Source: JAJPXI01 sp051867655 (GTDB lineage Bacteria > Bacillota > Clostridia > Oscillospirales > Oscillospiraceae). Taken from it: a DNA stretch of 64,000 nt. Both the position numbers and the translations under genes were made by a program. The notes beneath the pieces are model-generated. The model searched no databases. It saw nothing but the letters and a program-made list of their open reading frames with translations, and had not been told where the DNA came from. Positions 45,575 to 53,845 of the stretch are shown here, in pieces (position 1 is the stretch's first letter; every line of letters begins with the position of its first letter). The stretch spans positions 15,063-79,062 of the forward strand of contig JBJDYV010000107.1 of the NCBI GenBank assembly GCA_051867655.1, in the 5' to 3' direction.

Positions 45575-46693
45575 TCACTTCAAACTCTCCACGGCGGCGG
45601 CAAGCTGGTTGTCCTCCGGGCCGGTCCGCTCCAGCTCGATGTCCGGGGTGATGCCCACCCCGATCAGGGAGACCCCCGAGCCGGTGTAGTAGGTCTTGGT
45701 GGAGATGTTCAGCGCCCGGCCGCCGGGCAGCGGCAGGGTCTGCTGGGAGTAGCCCTTGCCGCAGGTGGGCTCGCCCACGATGGTGGCCCCCACGCTCTCC
45801 CGCAGCTGGGCAGCGAACAGCTCGGCTGCGCTGTAGGTGTCGCCGTTGACCAGCACGGCCATGGGCACGTCCACGCAGTCGGCGTCGGATCTGATGGTCT
45901 TCCTGGGGCCCGCCCGGGTGCCGCTGCGGAAGATGTCCCCTTCGGGCAGCAGGTAGTCCAGCAGGTCGGTCAGCTCGTCCAGATAGCCGCCGGGGTTGTC
46001 CCTCATATCAAAGACGAAGGAGACCGCCCCCTGGTCCAGCAGGTCCTCCACCGCCGCCTTCACATGGTCGGCGGAGCCTTTGTAAAAATTGGCCAGAGCC
46101 ACATAGCCCACGTTGTCCTCCAGCAGCTCATAGGTCACCGGGTCCTTCTCCAGGCGCGCACGGGTGACCGTGACTTCGCGGGCGGTCCCCTCCGCGTCCA
46201 GCACGGTCAGGACCACCTGGGTGCCCTCCTCGCCCTGGATCAGAGAGGTGCCGTTGTAAACATTGTCGCCGGTCAGGTCGTTTCCGTCCGCGGCGGTGAT
46301 GATCTCCCCGGGCAGCAGACCGGCCGCCTCGGCGGGGCCGCCCTCTGTCACCTCCTGAATGTGCAGGCCGTCCACCTCGTAGGTGATCGTCACGCCGATT
46401 CCCACGTAGGCGTTGGCCCGGCGCAGCTTCGACGCGGCATAGCTCTCGGCGTCCATATAGTAGGACCAGCGGTCCCCCAGGGACTCCACCATGGCGTCCA
46501 GGGCGGCGTCCGCCATGGCGTCTTTATCGTACTCCCCCACGAACTGGGTGTTGATGTACGCCGCGCCGGCGGTGATGGCCAGGCCGGAAGAGCCCAGCAC
46601 CAGCCAGGCAGTTAGGGCAACGGCCCCCAGGGTGACAAGCACCGAGAGGGCCGCGGTGAGAATGATCGCTTTTGTGCTAAAACGTTTTTTCAT
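45575..46693 (-). CDS. S41 carboxy-terminal processing peptidase with PDZ domain
   Basis: A 372-residue exported serine peptidase of the CtpA/CtpB type. It has an N-terminal membrane anchor (8-34), a PDZ domain (~95-180, YVGIGVTITYEVDGLHIQEV, GLLPGEIITAADG) and the S41 catalytic domain with Ser288 in NGDTYSAAELFA and Lys313 in TCGKGYSQQ, the Ser-Lys dyad. It would trim extracytoplasmic proteins, possibly the neighbouring M23 peptidase. ftsE, ftsX, M23 and ctpA in one operon is the usual Firmicutes order. Confidence 0.93.
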   Translation of the reverse strand: MKKRFSTKAIILTAALSVLVTLGAVALTAWLVLGSSGLAITAGAAYINTQFVGEYDKDAMADAALDAMVESLGDRWSYYMDAESYAASKLRRANAYVGIGVTITYEVDGLHIQEVTEGGPAEAAGLLPGEIITAADGNDLTGDNVYNGTSLIQGEEGTQVVLTVLDAEGTAREVTVTRARLEKDPVTYELLEDNVGYVALANFYKGSADHVKAAVEDLLDQGAVSFVFDMRDNPGGYLDELTDLLDYLLPEGDIFRSGTRAGPRKTIRSDADCVDVPMAVLVNGDTYSAAELFAAQLRESVGATIVGEPTCGKGYSQQTLPLPGGRALNISTKTYYTGSGVSLIGVGITPDIELERTGPEDNQLAAAVESLK

Positions 46694-46705
46694 AATTTGA
46701 TTCCT

Positions 46706-47965
46706 TTAATGTTCCAGCGGGATCACTTGTCCGTTATAAAGAAGCCACAGATTCAGATTGGGATAATAGCTGATGGCGTCTTGCCGCACATTGTTGACAC
46801 GGACCTCAAAATGGAGGTGGTTGCCGTTGGAGGAACCGGTGGAGCCCACCTTGCCCAGCTCCTGGCCCTGGCTGACCGCCTGACCCGCCGATACGGAACG
46901 GCTGGACATATGGGCATAGAGGGTGGTCACGCCGTCATAGTGATCGACCACCACATAGTTTCCATAAGAGCTGTTGTACGCGGAAGTAATGACCGTACCC
47001 CCCCGGGCCGCCTTGATGGGGGTGCCGTAGGACGCCCGGATATCGGTTCCCAGGTGATTGCCCGGCTTTCCGGTGATGGGGTGAATGCGGGGGCCAAACA
47101 GCGAGGTTACCACATAGCAGCCGTCCAGCGGCCAGAGGTAGCCGGAGCCGGTATCGGCCTTCTGGATCTGCCCGGCGGCGATCTGGCGCCGCAGCTCTTC
47201 CTGCTTGGCGGCGATCTCGTCGTCCAGGGCGGTCATCTGGCTGTCCAGCTTGTCGAGTTTGCTCTCATACTGGTCCTGCTTGGCCTGCAGCTCAGCCAGC
47301 AACGTATTGATGGTGGCCTTCTTGGCATCCAGCTCCGCCTTCTGGGCGTCCAGCGCCGTCTTGGCGTCCACCTGCTCCGCCCGGGCGCTCTCCAATGCGG
47401 CCTTGGCGTTCTCCACGTCGATGCGGGCCTGCTCCAGGGCGTCCATGACCGCGTTGTCATACTCCGCCGTTTCATTGATCATCATGGCCCGGTCCAGCAG
47501 GTCGTTGAAGTCGGCGGCGCCGAACAGGATCTGCCAGTAGGTCACGGTGCCCTGTTCCTCCATCATCCGTACCCGCTGGCACGCCTCCTCATAGTGCTGC
47601 GCTTCCCGCTCCTGGGCCTCGGCCAGGTTGACCTCCTCCTGAGCGATCTGCTCGTCGTATTTGGCGATCAGGGCCGTCGTGGTGGCGATCTGCTCCTCCA
47701 CCACGTTGATCTCCTGCTCCACCACCAGCTTTTTGGACAGGGCGCTGTTGATTTCACCCTCCAGCGCGGCAAGCTGGTTGTTCAGGTTCTTCTTCGTCTG
47801 GGCCAGGGCGGCGGCATCCTCCTTCAGGGCGTCGATCTCCTTCTGGGTGACGGCGCCGGCGCTGTTGCTCAGGATCATGGTGATCGTCGGCAGGATCATC
47901 AAAAGGGCCAGCAGAAGGGCCAGCACGGCAATGATTTTCTTTTGGTGTTTGCGGAAAAATTTCAT
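46706..47965 (-). CDS. M23 peptidoglycan endopeptidase with long coiled coil (FtsEX-partner type)
   Basis: A 419-residue exported protein. A membrane anchor or signal (10-35) is followed by ~230 residues of coiled coil (AALEGEINSALSKKLVVEQE, ESARAEQVDAKTALDAQKAE) and the C-terminal M23 domain. The zinc motifs are HLGTD and HLHFE (His383 and His385 at the latter). In Firmicutes such PcsB/CwlO/EnvC-like proteins are activated by FtsEX to cut septal or lateral wall. ATG 47965 has GGAG six bases upstream. It follows ftsX by 18 bases. Confidence 0.93.
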   Translation of the reverse strand: MKFFRKHQKKIIAVLALLLALLMILPTITMILSNSAGAVTQKEIDALKEDAAALAQTKKNLNNQLAALEGEINSALSKKLVVEQEINVVEEQIATTTALIAKYDEQIAQEEVNLAEAQEREAQHYEEACQRVRMMEEQGTVTYWQILFGAADFNDLLDRAMMINETAEYDNAVMDALEQARIDVENAKAALESARAEQVDAKTALDAQKAELDAKKATINTLLAELQAKQDQYESKLDKLDSQMTALDDEIAAKQEELRRQIAAGQIQKADTGSGYLWPLDGCYVVTSLFGPRIHPITGKPGNHLGTDIRASYGTPIKAARGGTVITSAYNSSYGNYVVVDHYDGVTTLYAHMSSRSVSAGQAVSQGQELGKVGSTGSSNGNHLHFEVRVNNVRQDAISYYPNLNLWLLYNGQVIPLEH

Positions 47966-47983
47966 ACGCGTCTCCTTCCACAC

Positions 47984-48871
47984 TCAGACCTGAAGGAACT
48001 TGCGGATGGCCAGCAAGGAGCCGCCCACGCCGACGACGAAGCCCGCGCCGGCGAAGATGCCCAGCACCCGCAGGGCCATCTGCCGGAACGGAACGATCAC
48101 GATAAAGGACAGGATGCCGCTGCTGGCCGTCACGGAGTCGGCGATCAGCGTGTACACCCCCCACTGCAGCAGGAAGGCGATACCGGCGCCCAGAAGGCCG
48201 AGGATCATGCCCTCAAAGACAAAGGGCCAGCGGATAAAGGCGTTGGTGGCGCCGCACATCTTCATAATGGCGATCTCCTCCCTGCGGGAGAAGGTGGCCA
48301 GCTTGATGGTGTTGGCGATGATGAACAGGGAGATCAGGAACAGGATGGCGATCAGGATCATAGCGATGCCGCCGGCCACATTGCGGGCGGCGACCATGCC
48401 CTCCGCCACCTCGGGCGCGGCGTTATAGTCCGCGATCTGAGGCAGGGCGGCCACCTGTTTGATGGTATCCTCCAACTGCTCAATGTCCACCACATGGATG
48501 GAATAGCGATGGCGGTATGTACTCTCCGGGAAAACTTCAAATGCCTCCCGGTTCATTTTTTCCAGAAAGCTCTCCATCGCCTCTCCCCGGCTGATGAAGG
48601 TGGCGGAGGCCACGTTGGGGATGGCCTCGATTTTGGACTGGAGGGCCCGGGCCTCCTCCTCGCTCAGGCTTTCGTCAATGTAGGCCAGAAACTCGTTTTC
48701 GTCCTCCAGCTTGGTCAGGTTGTGCTCCAGGTTCACGGCCACCAGGGAGAAGGTCCCCATGATCAGCAGACAGGCCACGATCATGCACACCGCCGCGAAG
48801 GACATAAAGCCGTGGGTAAAGATGGCCCGGAAGCCCTCTTTGAGATAATATCCCGTGTTAATTCGTTTCAT
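47984..48871 (-). CDS. ftsX: Cell division protein FtsX
   Basis: A 295-residue membrane protein with the FtsX layout: a first membrane helix (FMSFAAVCMIVACLLIMGTF), a ~120-residue extracytoplasmic domain (FLAYIDESLSEEEARALQSK, YRHRYSIHVVDIEQLEDTIK) and three more helices near the C-terminus. With FtsE it transmits an ATP-driven signal to peptidoglycan hydrolases; the M23 gene downstream is the likely target. ATG 48871 overlaps the end of ftsE by 14 bases. Confidence 0.95.
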   Translation of the reverse strand: MKRINTGYYLKEGFRAIFTHGFMSFAAVCMIVACLLIMGTFSLVAVNLEHNLTKLEDENEFLAYIDESLSEEEARALQSKIEAIPNVASATFISRGEAMESFLEKMNREAFEVFPESTYRHRYSIHVVDIEQLEDTIKQVAALPQIADYNAAPEVAEGMVAARNVAGGIAMILIAILFLISLFIIANTIKLATFSRREEIAIMKMCGATNAFIRWPFVFEGMILGLLGAGIAFLLQWGVYTLIADSVTASSGILSFIVIVPFRQMALRVLGIFAGAGFVVGVGGSLLAIRKFLQV

Positions 48872-49547
48872 GGTCGTAATACCCGCCTGTTCCGTCACTG
48901 GTGATGCGGCCGTTCTCAATGGTGATGACCCGCTTGGCAAAGTGGTCCACCAGGCCCTTCTCGTGCGTTACCACCAGCATGGTCGTGCCCAATTGGTTGA
49001 TCTTTTCCAGCAGCATCATAATCTCCAGAGAGCGCTCCGGGTCCAGGTTGCCGGTGGGCTCGTCCGCGATGATCATCTGGGGGTTGTTGACCAGCGCCCG
49101 GGCAATGGCCACCCGTTGCTGTTCGCCGCCGGAGAGCTGGGAGGGCAGGCGGTCCGCCTTTTCCTTCAGGTCCACCAGGTCCAGCACATAGGCCACCCGC
49201 TTGCGGATCTCCCGGGGCGAGGCTCCCACCGCGCGCATGGCGAACACCAGGTTCTCAGCGGCGGTCTTTTTTTCGATCAGGCGGAAGTCCTGAAAGATCA
49301 CGCCCAGGGTCCGCCGCATCCCGGGCACCTGGCGGGGCCGGATGGTGTTCAGGTTATACCCATTGACCATAATGCGGCCCTCCGTCGGGGCCACTTCCGC
49401 GGTAATGAGCTTGATGATGGTGGACTTGCCGGAGCCGGACGGCCCCACCAGGAAGGCAAACTCTCCATCGTCGATGCGCATGGAGACCCCTTTCAGGGCC
49501 TTCGTCCCGTTGTCATATTCCTTCTTGATGTCGATCAGACGAATCAT
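48858..49547 (-). CDS. ftsE: Cell division ATP-binding protein FtsE
   Basis: A 229-residue ABC ATPase. Walker A GPSGSGKST (36-44), the signature LSGGEQQRVAIARALVN, Walker B MIIADEPTGNLD and the H-loop VVTHEKGL are complete. It pairs with FtsX in the membrane and gates wall hydrolysis during division. It is the first gene of the operon, with a promoter at 49659-49687 and a strong hairpin in the short leader. Confidence 0.96.
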   Translation of the reverse strand: MIRLIDIKKEYDNGTKALKGVSMRIDDGEFAFLVGPSGSGKSTIIKLITAEVAPTEGRIMVNGYNLNTIRPRQVPGMRRTLGVIFQDFRLIEKKTAAENLVFAMRAVGASPREIRKRVAYVLDLVDLKEKADRLPSQLSGGEQQRVAIARALVNNPQMIIADEPTGNLDPERSLEIMMLLEKINQLGTTMLVVTHEKGLVDHFAKRVITIENGRITSDGTGGYYDHETN

Positions 49548-49603
49548 ATCTTACCTCGCACGGGGACGCCGCATGGAAGGCGCTCCCCTCCCAGATACAC
49601 GAA

Positions 49604-49655
49604 AGACGGGGCTGCGGACCGCCGCGCCGGGCGCGGCAGTCCGCCTTCCTCGTCT
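49604..49655 (-). terminator. Long hairpin between the CdaR-type gene and ftsE
   Basis: GCGGAC and GCCGCGC pair with GTCCGC and GCGCGGC, and AGACG/CGTCT close the base (49655-49651 with 49608-49604). TTTC follows on the minus strand. It may terminate the regulator transcript; it would also form the first bases of the ftsE mRNA. Confidence 0.6.
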
Positions 49656-49658
49656 CTT

Positions 49659-49687
49659 AGTTTACATAACTTTCATGTCCGTGTCAA
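49659..49687 (-). promoter_or_regulatory. Promoter of ftsE operon
   Basis: Perfect TTGACA (49687-49682), a 17-base spacer and TAAACT (49664-49659). The -35 overlaps the stop of the preceding regulator gene. Confidence 0.65.
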
Positions 49688-50775
49688 GAATCGATTCCCC
49701 GGGAGACCAGGTATTTTTTGACCATCAGCGCCACCTTGAAGGTGATGGCGTCGTCAAACTCCCGCAGATCCAGCCCGGTCAGCTTCTTGATCTTCTCCAG
49801 GCGGTAGACCAAGGTGTTGCGGTGGACGAAGAGCTTGCGGGCGGTCTCGGACACATTCAGGTTGTTTTCAAAGAATTTATTGATCGTAAACAGGGTCTCG
49901 CTGTCCAGGGAGCTGATGGGGTTCTTCTTGAACACTTCCTGCAGGAACATCTCGCACAGGGTGGTGGGCAGCTGATAGATCAGACGGCCGATACCCAGGT
50001 TCTCATAGTTGATGATGGCCTTTTCGGTGTCGAACACCTTGCCTACGTCGATGGCCACCTGGGCCTCCTTATAGGCCCGGGCCAGGTCGCGGATGTGGTT
50101 GACAATGGTGCCGATGCCGATGACTACCTTCAGGTTCAGCTCGCTGGCCAGGGTGTCTTCGATCTGCTTGGCAGTCTTGTACAGGTCGCGGGTCTCCGCC
50201 CCTTCGGGCAGCTGCTTGATGACCACAATGTCGGTCTCATTCACCGACAGGACAAAATCAGCCTGCTTGTCGGGGAACAGGCCCTGCACCGTGTCCAGGG
50301 CGGCCATCTCCACATTGCCAATCTGACGGACCAGCAGGACGGCGCGGGGCACCTCCAGCTGGAAGCGCAGCTCCTTGGCCCGGACATAGATGTCCCCCAT
50401 GAGCACGTTGTCGGAAATCACGCTCTTGATAAAGGTGGCCCGGTCATACTTTTCCTCGTAATAGGCCTTCGCGCCGTTCAGCGCCACGGTAGCCATGGAG
50501 CACACCAGAGCGGCGCGGTCGTCATTGCCGCCGGCGAAGGCGGCGTAGTCGAACTGGGTGCCCGGGCCGGCCAGCGGCTTAAAGGTGCGCCCATCGCAGA
50601 CGGTCAAGTCCCCCTCGCTGTCGCTGACGGCAGCGGCGGCGACCGGCCAGCGCTCACCAATCAGGGTCAGCTCATTGCACGCGATCACGGTTCCGTCGGC
50701 GTCGATAACACCCACATACCGGTCTGCACAATCCTTCATTTGAAGCACGATGCTTTGAAATACCCTGCTGGACAT
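49684..50775 (-). CDS. CdaR/PucR-type transcriptional regulator
   Basis: A 363-residue protein. The first ~140 residues form a sensor-like region (YVGVIDADGTVIACNELTLI). The middle has the GGDEF-like CdaR fold (RAVLLVRQIGNVEMAALDTV, LNLKVVIGIGTIVNHIRDLA). The C-terminal PucR helix-turn-helix is clear (FFENNLNVSETARKLFVHRN, then TLVYRLEKIKKLTGLDLREF). Relatives respond to sugar diacids or purine-related ligands and usually activate metabolic genes; no such genes are next to it here, so its targets are unknown. It has its own promoter. Confidence 0.88.
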   Translation of the reverse strand: MSSRVFQSIVLQMKDCADRYVGVIDADGTVIACNELTLIGERWPVAAAAVSDSEGDLTVCDGRTFKPLAGPGTQFDYAAFAGGNDDRAALVCSMATVALNGAKAYYEEKYDRATFIKSVISDNVLMGDIYVRAKELRFQLEVPRAVLLVRQIGNVEMAALDTVQGLFPDKQADFVLSVNETDIVVIKQLPEGAETRDLYKTAKQIEDTLASELNLKVVIGIGTIVNHIRDLARAYKEAQVAIDVGKVFDTEKAIINYENLGIGRLIYQLPTTLCEMFLQEVFKKNPISSLDSETLFTINKFFENNLNVSETARKLFVHRNTLVYRLEKIKKLTGLDLREFDDAITFKVALMVKKYLVSRGIDS

Positions 50776-50809
50776 AGAAATGCCCCTTTCTTGTTACTAA
50801 TTGTAAATA

Positions 50810-50838
50810 ATTATACTGGGTTTTCGGTCGGATTTCAA
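50810..50838 (-). promoter_or_regulatory. Promoter of the CdaR-type regulator
   Basis: TTGAAA (50838-50833), a 17-base spacer and perfect TATAAT (50815-50810), about 34 bases before the start codon. Confidence 0.8.
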
Positions 50839-50893
50839 TAGGGAACGTAAATTTTTTTGTGAAATTTGCCGAATCGGATTTGAAGCGCGGAGA

Positions 50894-51595
50894 CTACCTT
50901 CCCAACGCCCTGCGCTCCTGCTCCGTCAGCTCCCGCCACTGCCCCGGCTCCAGGGTCTCGTCCAGGGTCAGGGGTCCCATGGTCAGCCGCTTCAGATAGA
51001 GGACCGGCTTGCCCCGGGCCGCCAGCATCCGCTTGATCTGGTGGTACTTCCCCTCCCGCAGGGTCACAAGGGCCTCGTCCGGCCGCTCCAGGATCTCCAG
51101 CCCGGCGCTCCGGCAGACGGTGCCGTCCCCCAGCGTCATTCCGGCGGCAAAGGCGGCCACATCCTCTCCGTCCAGCGCCCCGTCCACCCGGACAAAATAG
51201 GTCTTGTCCACGTGTTTTTTCGGTGCGAGCAGCTCGTGGGCCAGAACGCCGTCGTTGGTCAGCAGCAGCAGCCCCTCTGTATCCTTGTCCAACCGCCCGG
51301 TGGGAAAGAGCCCCACCCGGCGCAGATGCTCGGGCAGCAGCTCCAGCACGGTCTTCTCTCGCGGGTCCTCCGTGGCGGACACGTAACCCGCCGGCTTGTG
51401 GAGCATCAGGTACAGGAAACCGCCGCAGGAGACGGATTCCCCGTCTACGGTCAGGACGGAGCCGGGCGGGCATTTCTCCTCCGGCCGGGCGGCCGTCTTC
51501 CCGTCCACCGTCACCCGTCCCGCCCGGATGAGCTCCTTCACCTCTTTGCGGGACCACCGCCCAGTGCCCGCCAACAGCTTGTCCAATCGCTCCAT
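50894..51595 (-). CDS. RsuA-family 16S rRNA pseudouridine synthase
   Basis: A 233-residue enzyme. The N-terminal S4 RNA-binding domain (MERLDKLLAGTGRWSRKEVK, RAGRVTVDGK) is followed by the catalytic domain with the RLDKDTEGLLLLTNDG motif that carries the active-site Asp, and GKYHQIKRMLAARG. It converts a uridine of small-subunit rRNA (position 516 in the E. coli RsuA) to pseudouridine; related RluE/F targets cannot be excluded. ATG 51595 has GGAGG seven bases upstream. It is transcribed alone and divergent from the DUF4830 gene. Confidence 0.9.
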   Translation of the reverse strand: MERLDKLLAGTGRWSRKEVKELIRAGRVTVDGKTAARPEEKCPPGSVLTVDGESVSCGGFLYLMLHKPAGYVSATEDPREKTVLELLPEHLRRVGLFPTGRLDKDTEGLLLLTNDGVLAHELLAPKKHVDKTYFVRVDGALDGEDVAAFAAGMTLGDGTVCRSAGLEILERPDEALVTLREGKYHQIKRMLAARGKPVLYLKRLTMGPLTLDETLEPGQWRELTEQERRALGR

Positions 51596-51710
51596 GGTTT
51601 TCCCTCCGCTATTTTTGTTCCAGTGTAACATATCCGCGCCGAAAAGAACATAGAGATAATGCAGAAAGCACTGATTTGATCAGGACTTCCTGAGAAAGGA
51701 GCGTGGCGCT

Positions 51711-52190
51711 GTGTTTATTTTGACCGCGCGGGTAAATCGAAGACGACTGGCTGCCGGTGCGGCCGCCCTGGTGCTGCTCTGCGGCACAGCCTTCGCCGTC
51801 GGCAGCCTGGGGGCCGAGCACAGTGTCGGAGCCGCGGCGTCCGCCGTTGCCCCGAAAAAAGTCAAAACCAATGAGGACAGAATCGCCTACCTGGAAAGCT
51901 GCGGCTGGCAGGTGAACCCGGAACCCGTGGCGGTGGAGGAGCTGCTGATCCCGGAGGAATTTGACGAGACCTATACGGAATACCTGGCTCTTCAGGAGTC
52001 CCAGGGCTTCGACCTGACGAAATACTGCGGCAAGCGGGTCAAGCGGTATGCCTACGAGATCGTCAACTATCCCACCGGGGAGAGCGGGGTGCAGGCGGCG
52101 CTGCTGGTCTATAAAAACGAAGTGGTGGGCGGTGAAGTGCTCTCCGCCCAGCTCAACGGCTTTCTCCACGGTCTGCAGAGACCCGGCTGA
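51711..52190 (+). CDS. Secreted DUF4830-family protein
   Basis: A 159-residue exported protein, the only plus-strand gene in the chromosomal part. The signal sequence or anchor spans ~11-33 (RLAAGAAALVLLCGTAFAVG). The mature part shows the DUF4830 pattern: DRIAYLESCGWQVNPEPVAV, LLIPEEFDETYTEYLALQES, LTKYCGKRVKRYAYEIVNYP and VVGGEVLSAQ. The start is GTG 51711 with AAAGGAG nine bases upstream. The family is common in gut Clostridia; its function is not known. A strong hairpin terminator follows. Confidence 0.8.
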   Translation: MFILTARVNRRRLAAGAAALVLLCGTAFAVGSLGAEHSVGAAASAVAPKKVKTNEDRIAYLESCGWQVNPEPVAVEELLIPEEFDETYTEYLALQESQGFDLTKYCGKRVKRYAYEIVNYPTGESGVQAALLVYKNEVVGGEVLSAQLNGFLHGLQRPG

Positions 52191-52200
52191 AACACAAAAC

Positions 52201-52242
52201 GGGCGCCGTGCGTTGCTTTGATCCGCACGGCGCCCGTCCTTT
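52201..52242. terminator. Convergent terminator between DUF4830 gene and the membrane-protein gene
   Basis: Perfect 12-base arms (52201-52212 and 52224-52235) with an 11-base loop, then TCCTTT on the plus strand. It can serve both converging genes. Confidence 0.75.
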
Positions 52243-52249
52243 CATTCAT

Positions 52250-52834
52250 TTATTCCCGCATCAGCTCATGCATATCCCGGAGAAACAGCAGGTAGATCAG
52301 GCCGGCGACCAGGTTGACGACCGTGCCCATCATGCGCACGATCTCGGCCAGCACCCCGAGCCGGGACAGCGAACCCGCCAGGAAGCAGGCAATGGAGACC
52401 GCCGAGCAGATCAGATAGCACAGGCGCACGTGCGTGACCCGCCGGACACCGTTCGCATCCCGTCCCCGGAACAGCAGGTCGGCGCATGCGACACACACCC
52501 GGGCAGCCATCAGATAGTTGGTCACGGCGCAGGCTGCGTTCAAAAGCGCGGAATACCAGCCGTCCTCCACCCAATTGATGGTCGCCCACAGAATGACGCT
52601 GGCAACCAGAAAGATCAGCGCGCTCTGGTACCCCTCGTAGGCGCGGGCCGCCGTCACAAGGCCGAACAGGCTGAACAGGAACGAGACTCCCGCCAGCACC
52701 TTGGCCGCAACGGAGAGGACCGGCGCAAGGATATTCATCAGAGCACAAAGAATCGCCACCAGGAACAGAAGCTCACCCCAAAACATCAGCCGCAGCCCCC
52801 GGCCTGCTTCAACGGAACGCGTGTCCAAGGCCAT
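52250..52834 (-). CDS. Multi-helix membrane protein of unknown function
   Basis: A 194-residue protein with about six hydrophobic segments, for example LMFWGELLFLVAILCALMNI, KVLAGVSFLFSLFGLVTAA, SALIFLVASVILWATINW, CYLICSAVSIACFLAGSL and VNLVAGLIYLLFL. A Cys-containing loop (RVCVACADLLFRGRD) is cytoplasmic by charge. It starts 7 bases after the mscS stop, so it is co-transcribed with the mechanosensitive channel. Family not recognised. Confidence 0.65.
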   Translation of the reverse strand: MALDTRSVEAGRGLRLMFWGELLFLVAILCALMNILAPVLSVAAKVLAGVSFLFSLFGLVTAARAYEGYQSALIFLVASVILWATINWVEDGWYSALLNAACAVTNYLMAARVCVACADLLFRGRDANGVRRVTHVRLCYLICSAVSIACFLAGSLSRLGVLAEIVRMMGTVVNLVAGLIYLLFLRDMHELMRE

Positions 52835-52840
52835 TCCCCC

Positions 52841-53659
52841 TTAATGGTCTATCATATGCACATTCACGTGCGGATACGTCATCTCCACTCCGGCCTTGTC
52901 AAAGGCCGCCTTGACCTGTTCCATCAAATCATAATATACGGTCCAATAGTCCTCGGTCGCGCACCAGACCCGCATGGTATACTCGATGGAGGAATCGCCG
53001 TATTTGGAAACCCGCACAGAAGGCTCCGGCGTATACAGCGTCAGCGGGTGGCTCTCAATCACCTCAAGGGCCGCCTTTTTCACAGTATCCACGGGCGCGT
53101 CATACGAAACCGTAAACTTCATGTCCACCCGGCGCTCCGGCTCCGCCGTGTGATTGACGATCTTCTCGCTAGAGATCTGACTGTTGGGGATCTGGATCAG
53201 CTTGTTGTCCCAAGTGGTGATCCGGGTATACAGAATACCGATCTCGGTGACATGGCCCTCGATCCCGCCGGCCTCCACATAATCGCCGACCTTAAAGGGC
53301 TTTGAGGCCAGCACCTGGATCCCGCCGGCCACGTTGGACAGGCTGTTTTGGACCGCCAGGGAGACGGCCAGACCGGCGACCGAAAACAGTGCGATCAGGG
53401 AGCTCATGGGAATACCCAGGGAGTCGGCCACGATCAGCACGGTCAGAAAGAGCAGGAGCACTTTGACTGCGGTCTTGATAAACGTGTGCAGGCTGCGTTC
53501 GATCCCGGTGCGCTGCAGCATTTTGTCCACAGTCTTCATCAGGAGCTTCATCACGAGCAGGCAGACGACCAACAGCAGCAGAGCGGTCAGGATCTTGCCC
53601 ACGGTCAGTCCGGCTAACCCGAAGCCCATCACACTGGAAAATATTTCGTTCAGGTCCAC
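52841..53659 (-). CDS. Small-conductance mechanosensitive channel MscS
   Basis: A 272-residue MscS-type channel that opens under membrane tension and releases solutes in osmotic downshock. It has three N-terminal membrane helices, of which the pore helix is SLIALFSVAGLAVSLAVQNS with Ala/Gly packing. The beta domain follows (FKVGDYVEAGGIEGHVTEIG, RITTWDNKLIQIPNSQI), then the C-terminal alpha/beta domain. GTG 53659 is chosen because AAAGGAG stands upstream; the longer frame to 53704 begins in the leader. The promoter is at 53740-53768. Confidence 0.9.
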   Translation of the reverse strand: MDLNEIFSSVMGFGLAGLTVGKILTALLLLVVCLLVMKLLMKTVDKMLQRTGIERSLHTFIKTAVKVLLLFLTVLIVADSLGIPMSSLIALFSVAGLAVSLAVQNSLSNVAGGIQVLASKPFKVGDYVEAGGIEGHVTEIGILYTRITTWDNKLIQIPNSQISSEKIVNHTAEPERRVDMKFTVSYDAPVDTVKKAALEVIESHPLTLYTPEPSVRVSKYGDSSIEYTMRVWCATEDYWTVYYDLMEQVKAAFDKAGVEMTYPHVNVHMIDH

Positions 53660-53739
53660 TATGCTTTCTCCTTTATCAGGGGCAGAATAAAACGATAAAT
53701 CCATACAATTCTAACAAATTATTTCCTCTAATACGCGCC

Positions 53740-53768
53740 ATTATACCAGCTTTTTCGACAAATGGCAA
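53740..53768 (-). promoter_or_regulatory. Promoter of mscS
   Basis: TTGCCA (53768-53763), a 17-base spacer and perfect TATAAT (53745-53740). Confidence 0.75.
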
Positions 53769-53798
53769 GAGTGCAGAACCGCCTCTTCCCATAAAAAT

Positions 53799-53834
53799 GG
53801 AAAAAATGCCCGCTGCTTGCGCAGCGGGCATTTT
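53799..53834 (-). terminator. Terminator of the str operon (after tuf)
   Basis: 14-base arms (53834-53821 and 53816-53803), loop GCAA, then TTTTCC on the minus strand. Confidence 0.9.
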
Positions 53835-53845
53835 CAAAAAGCGGA

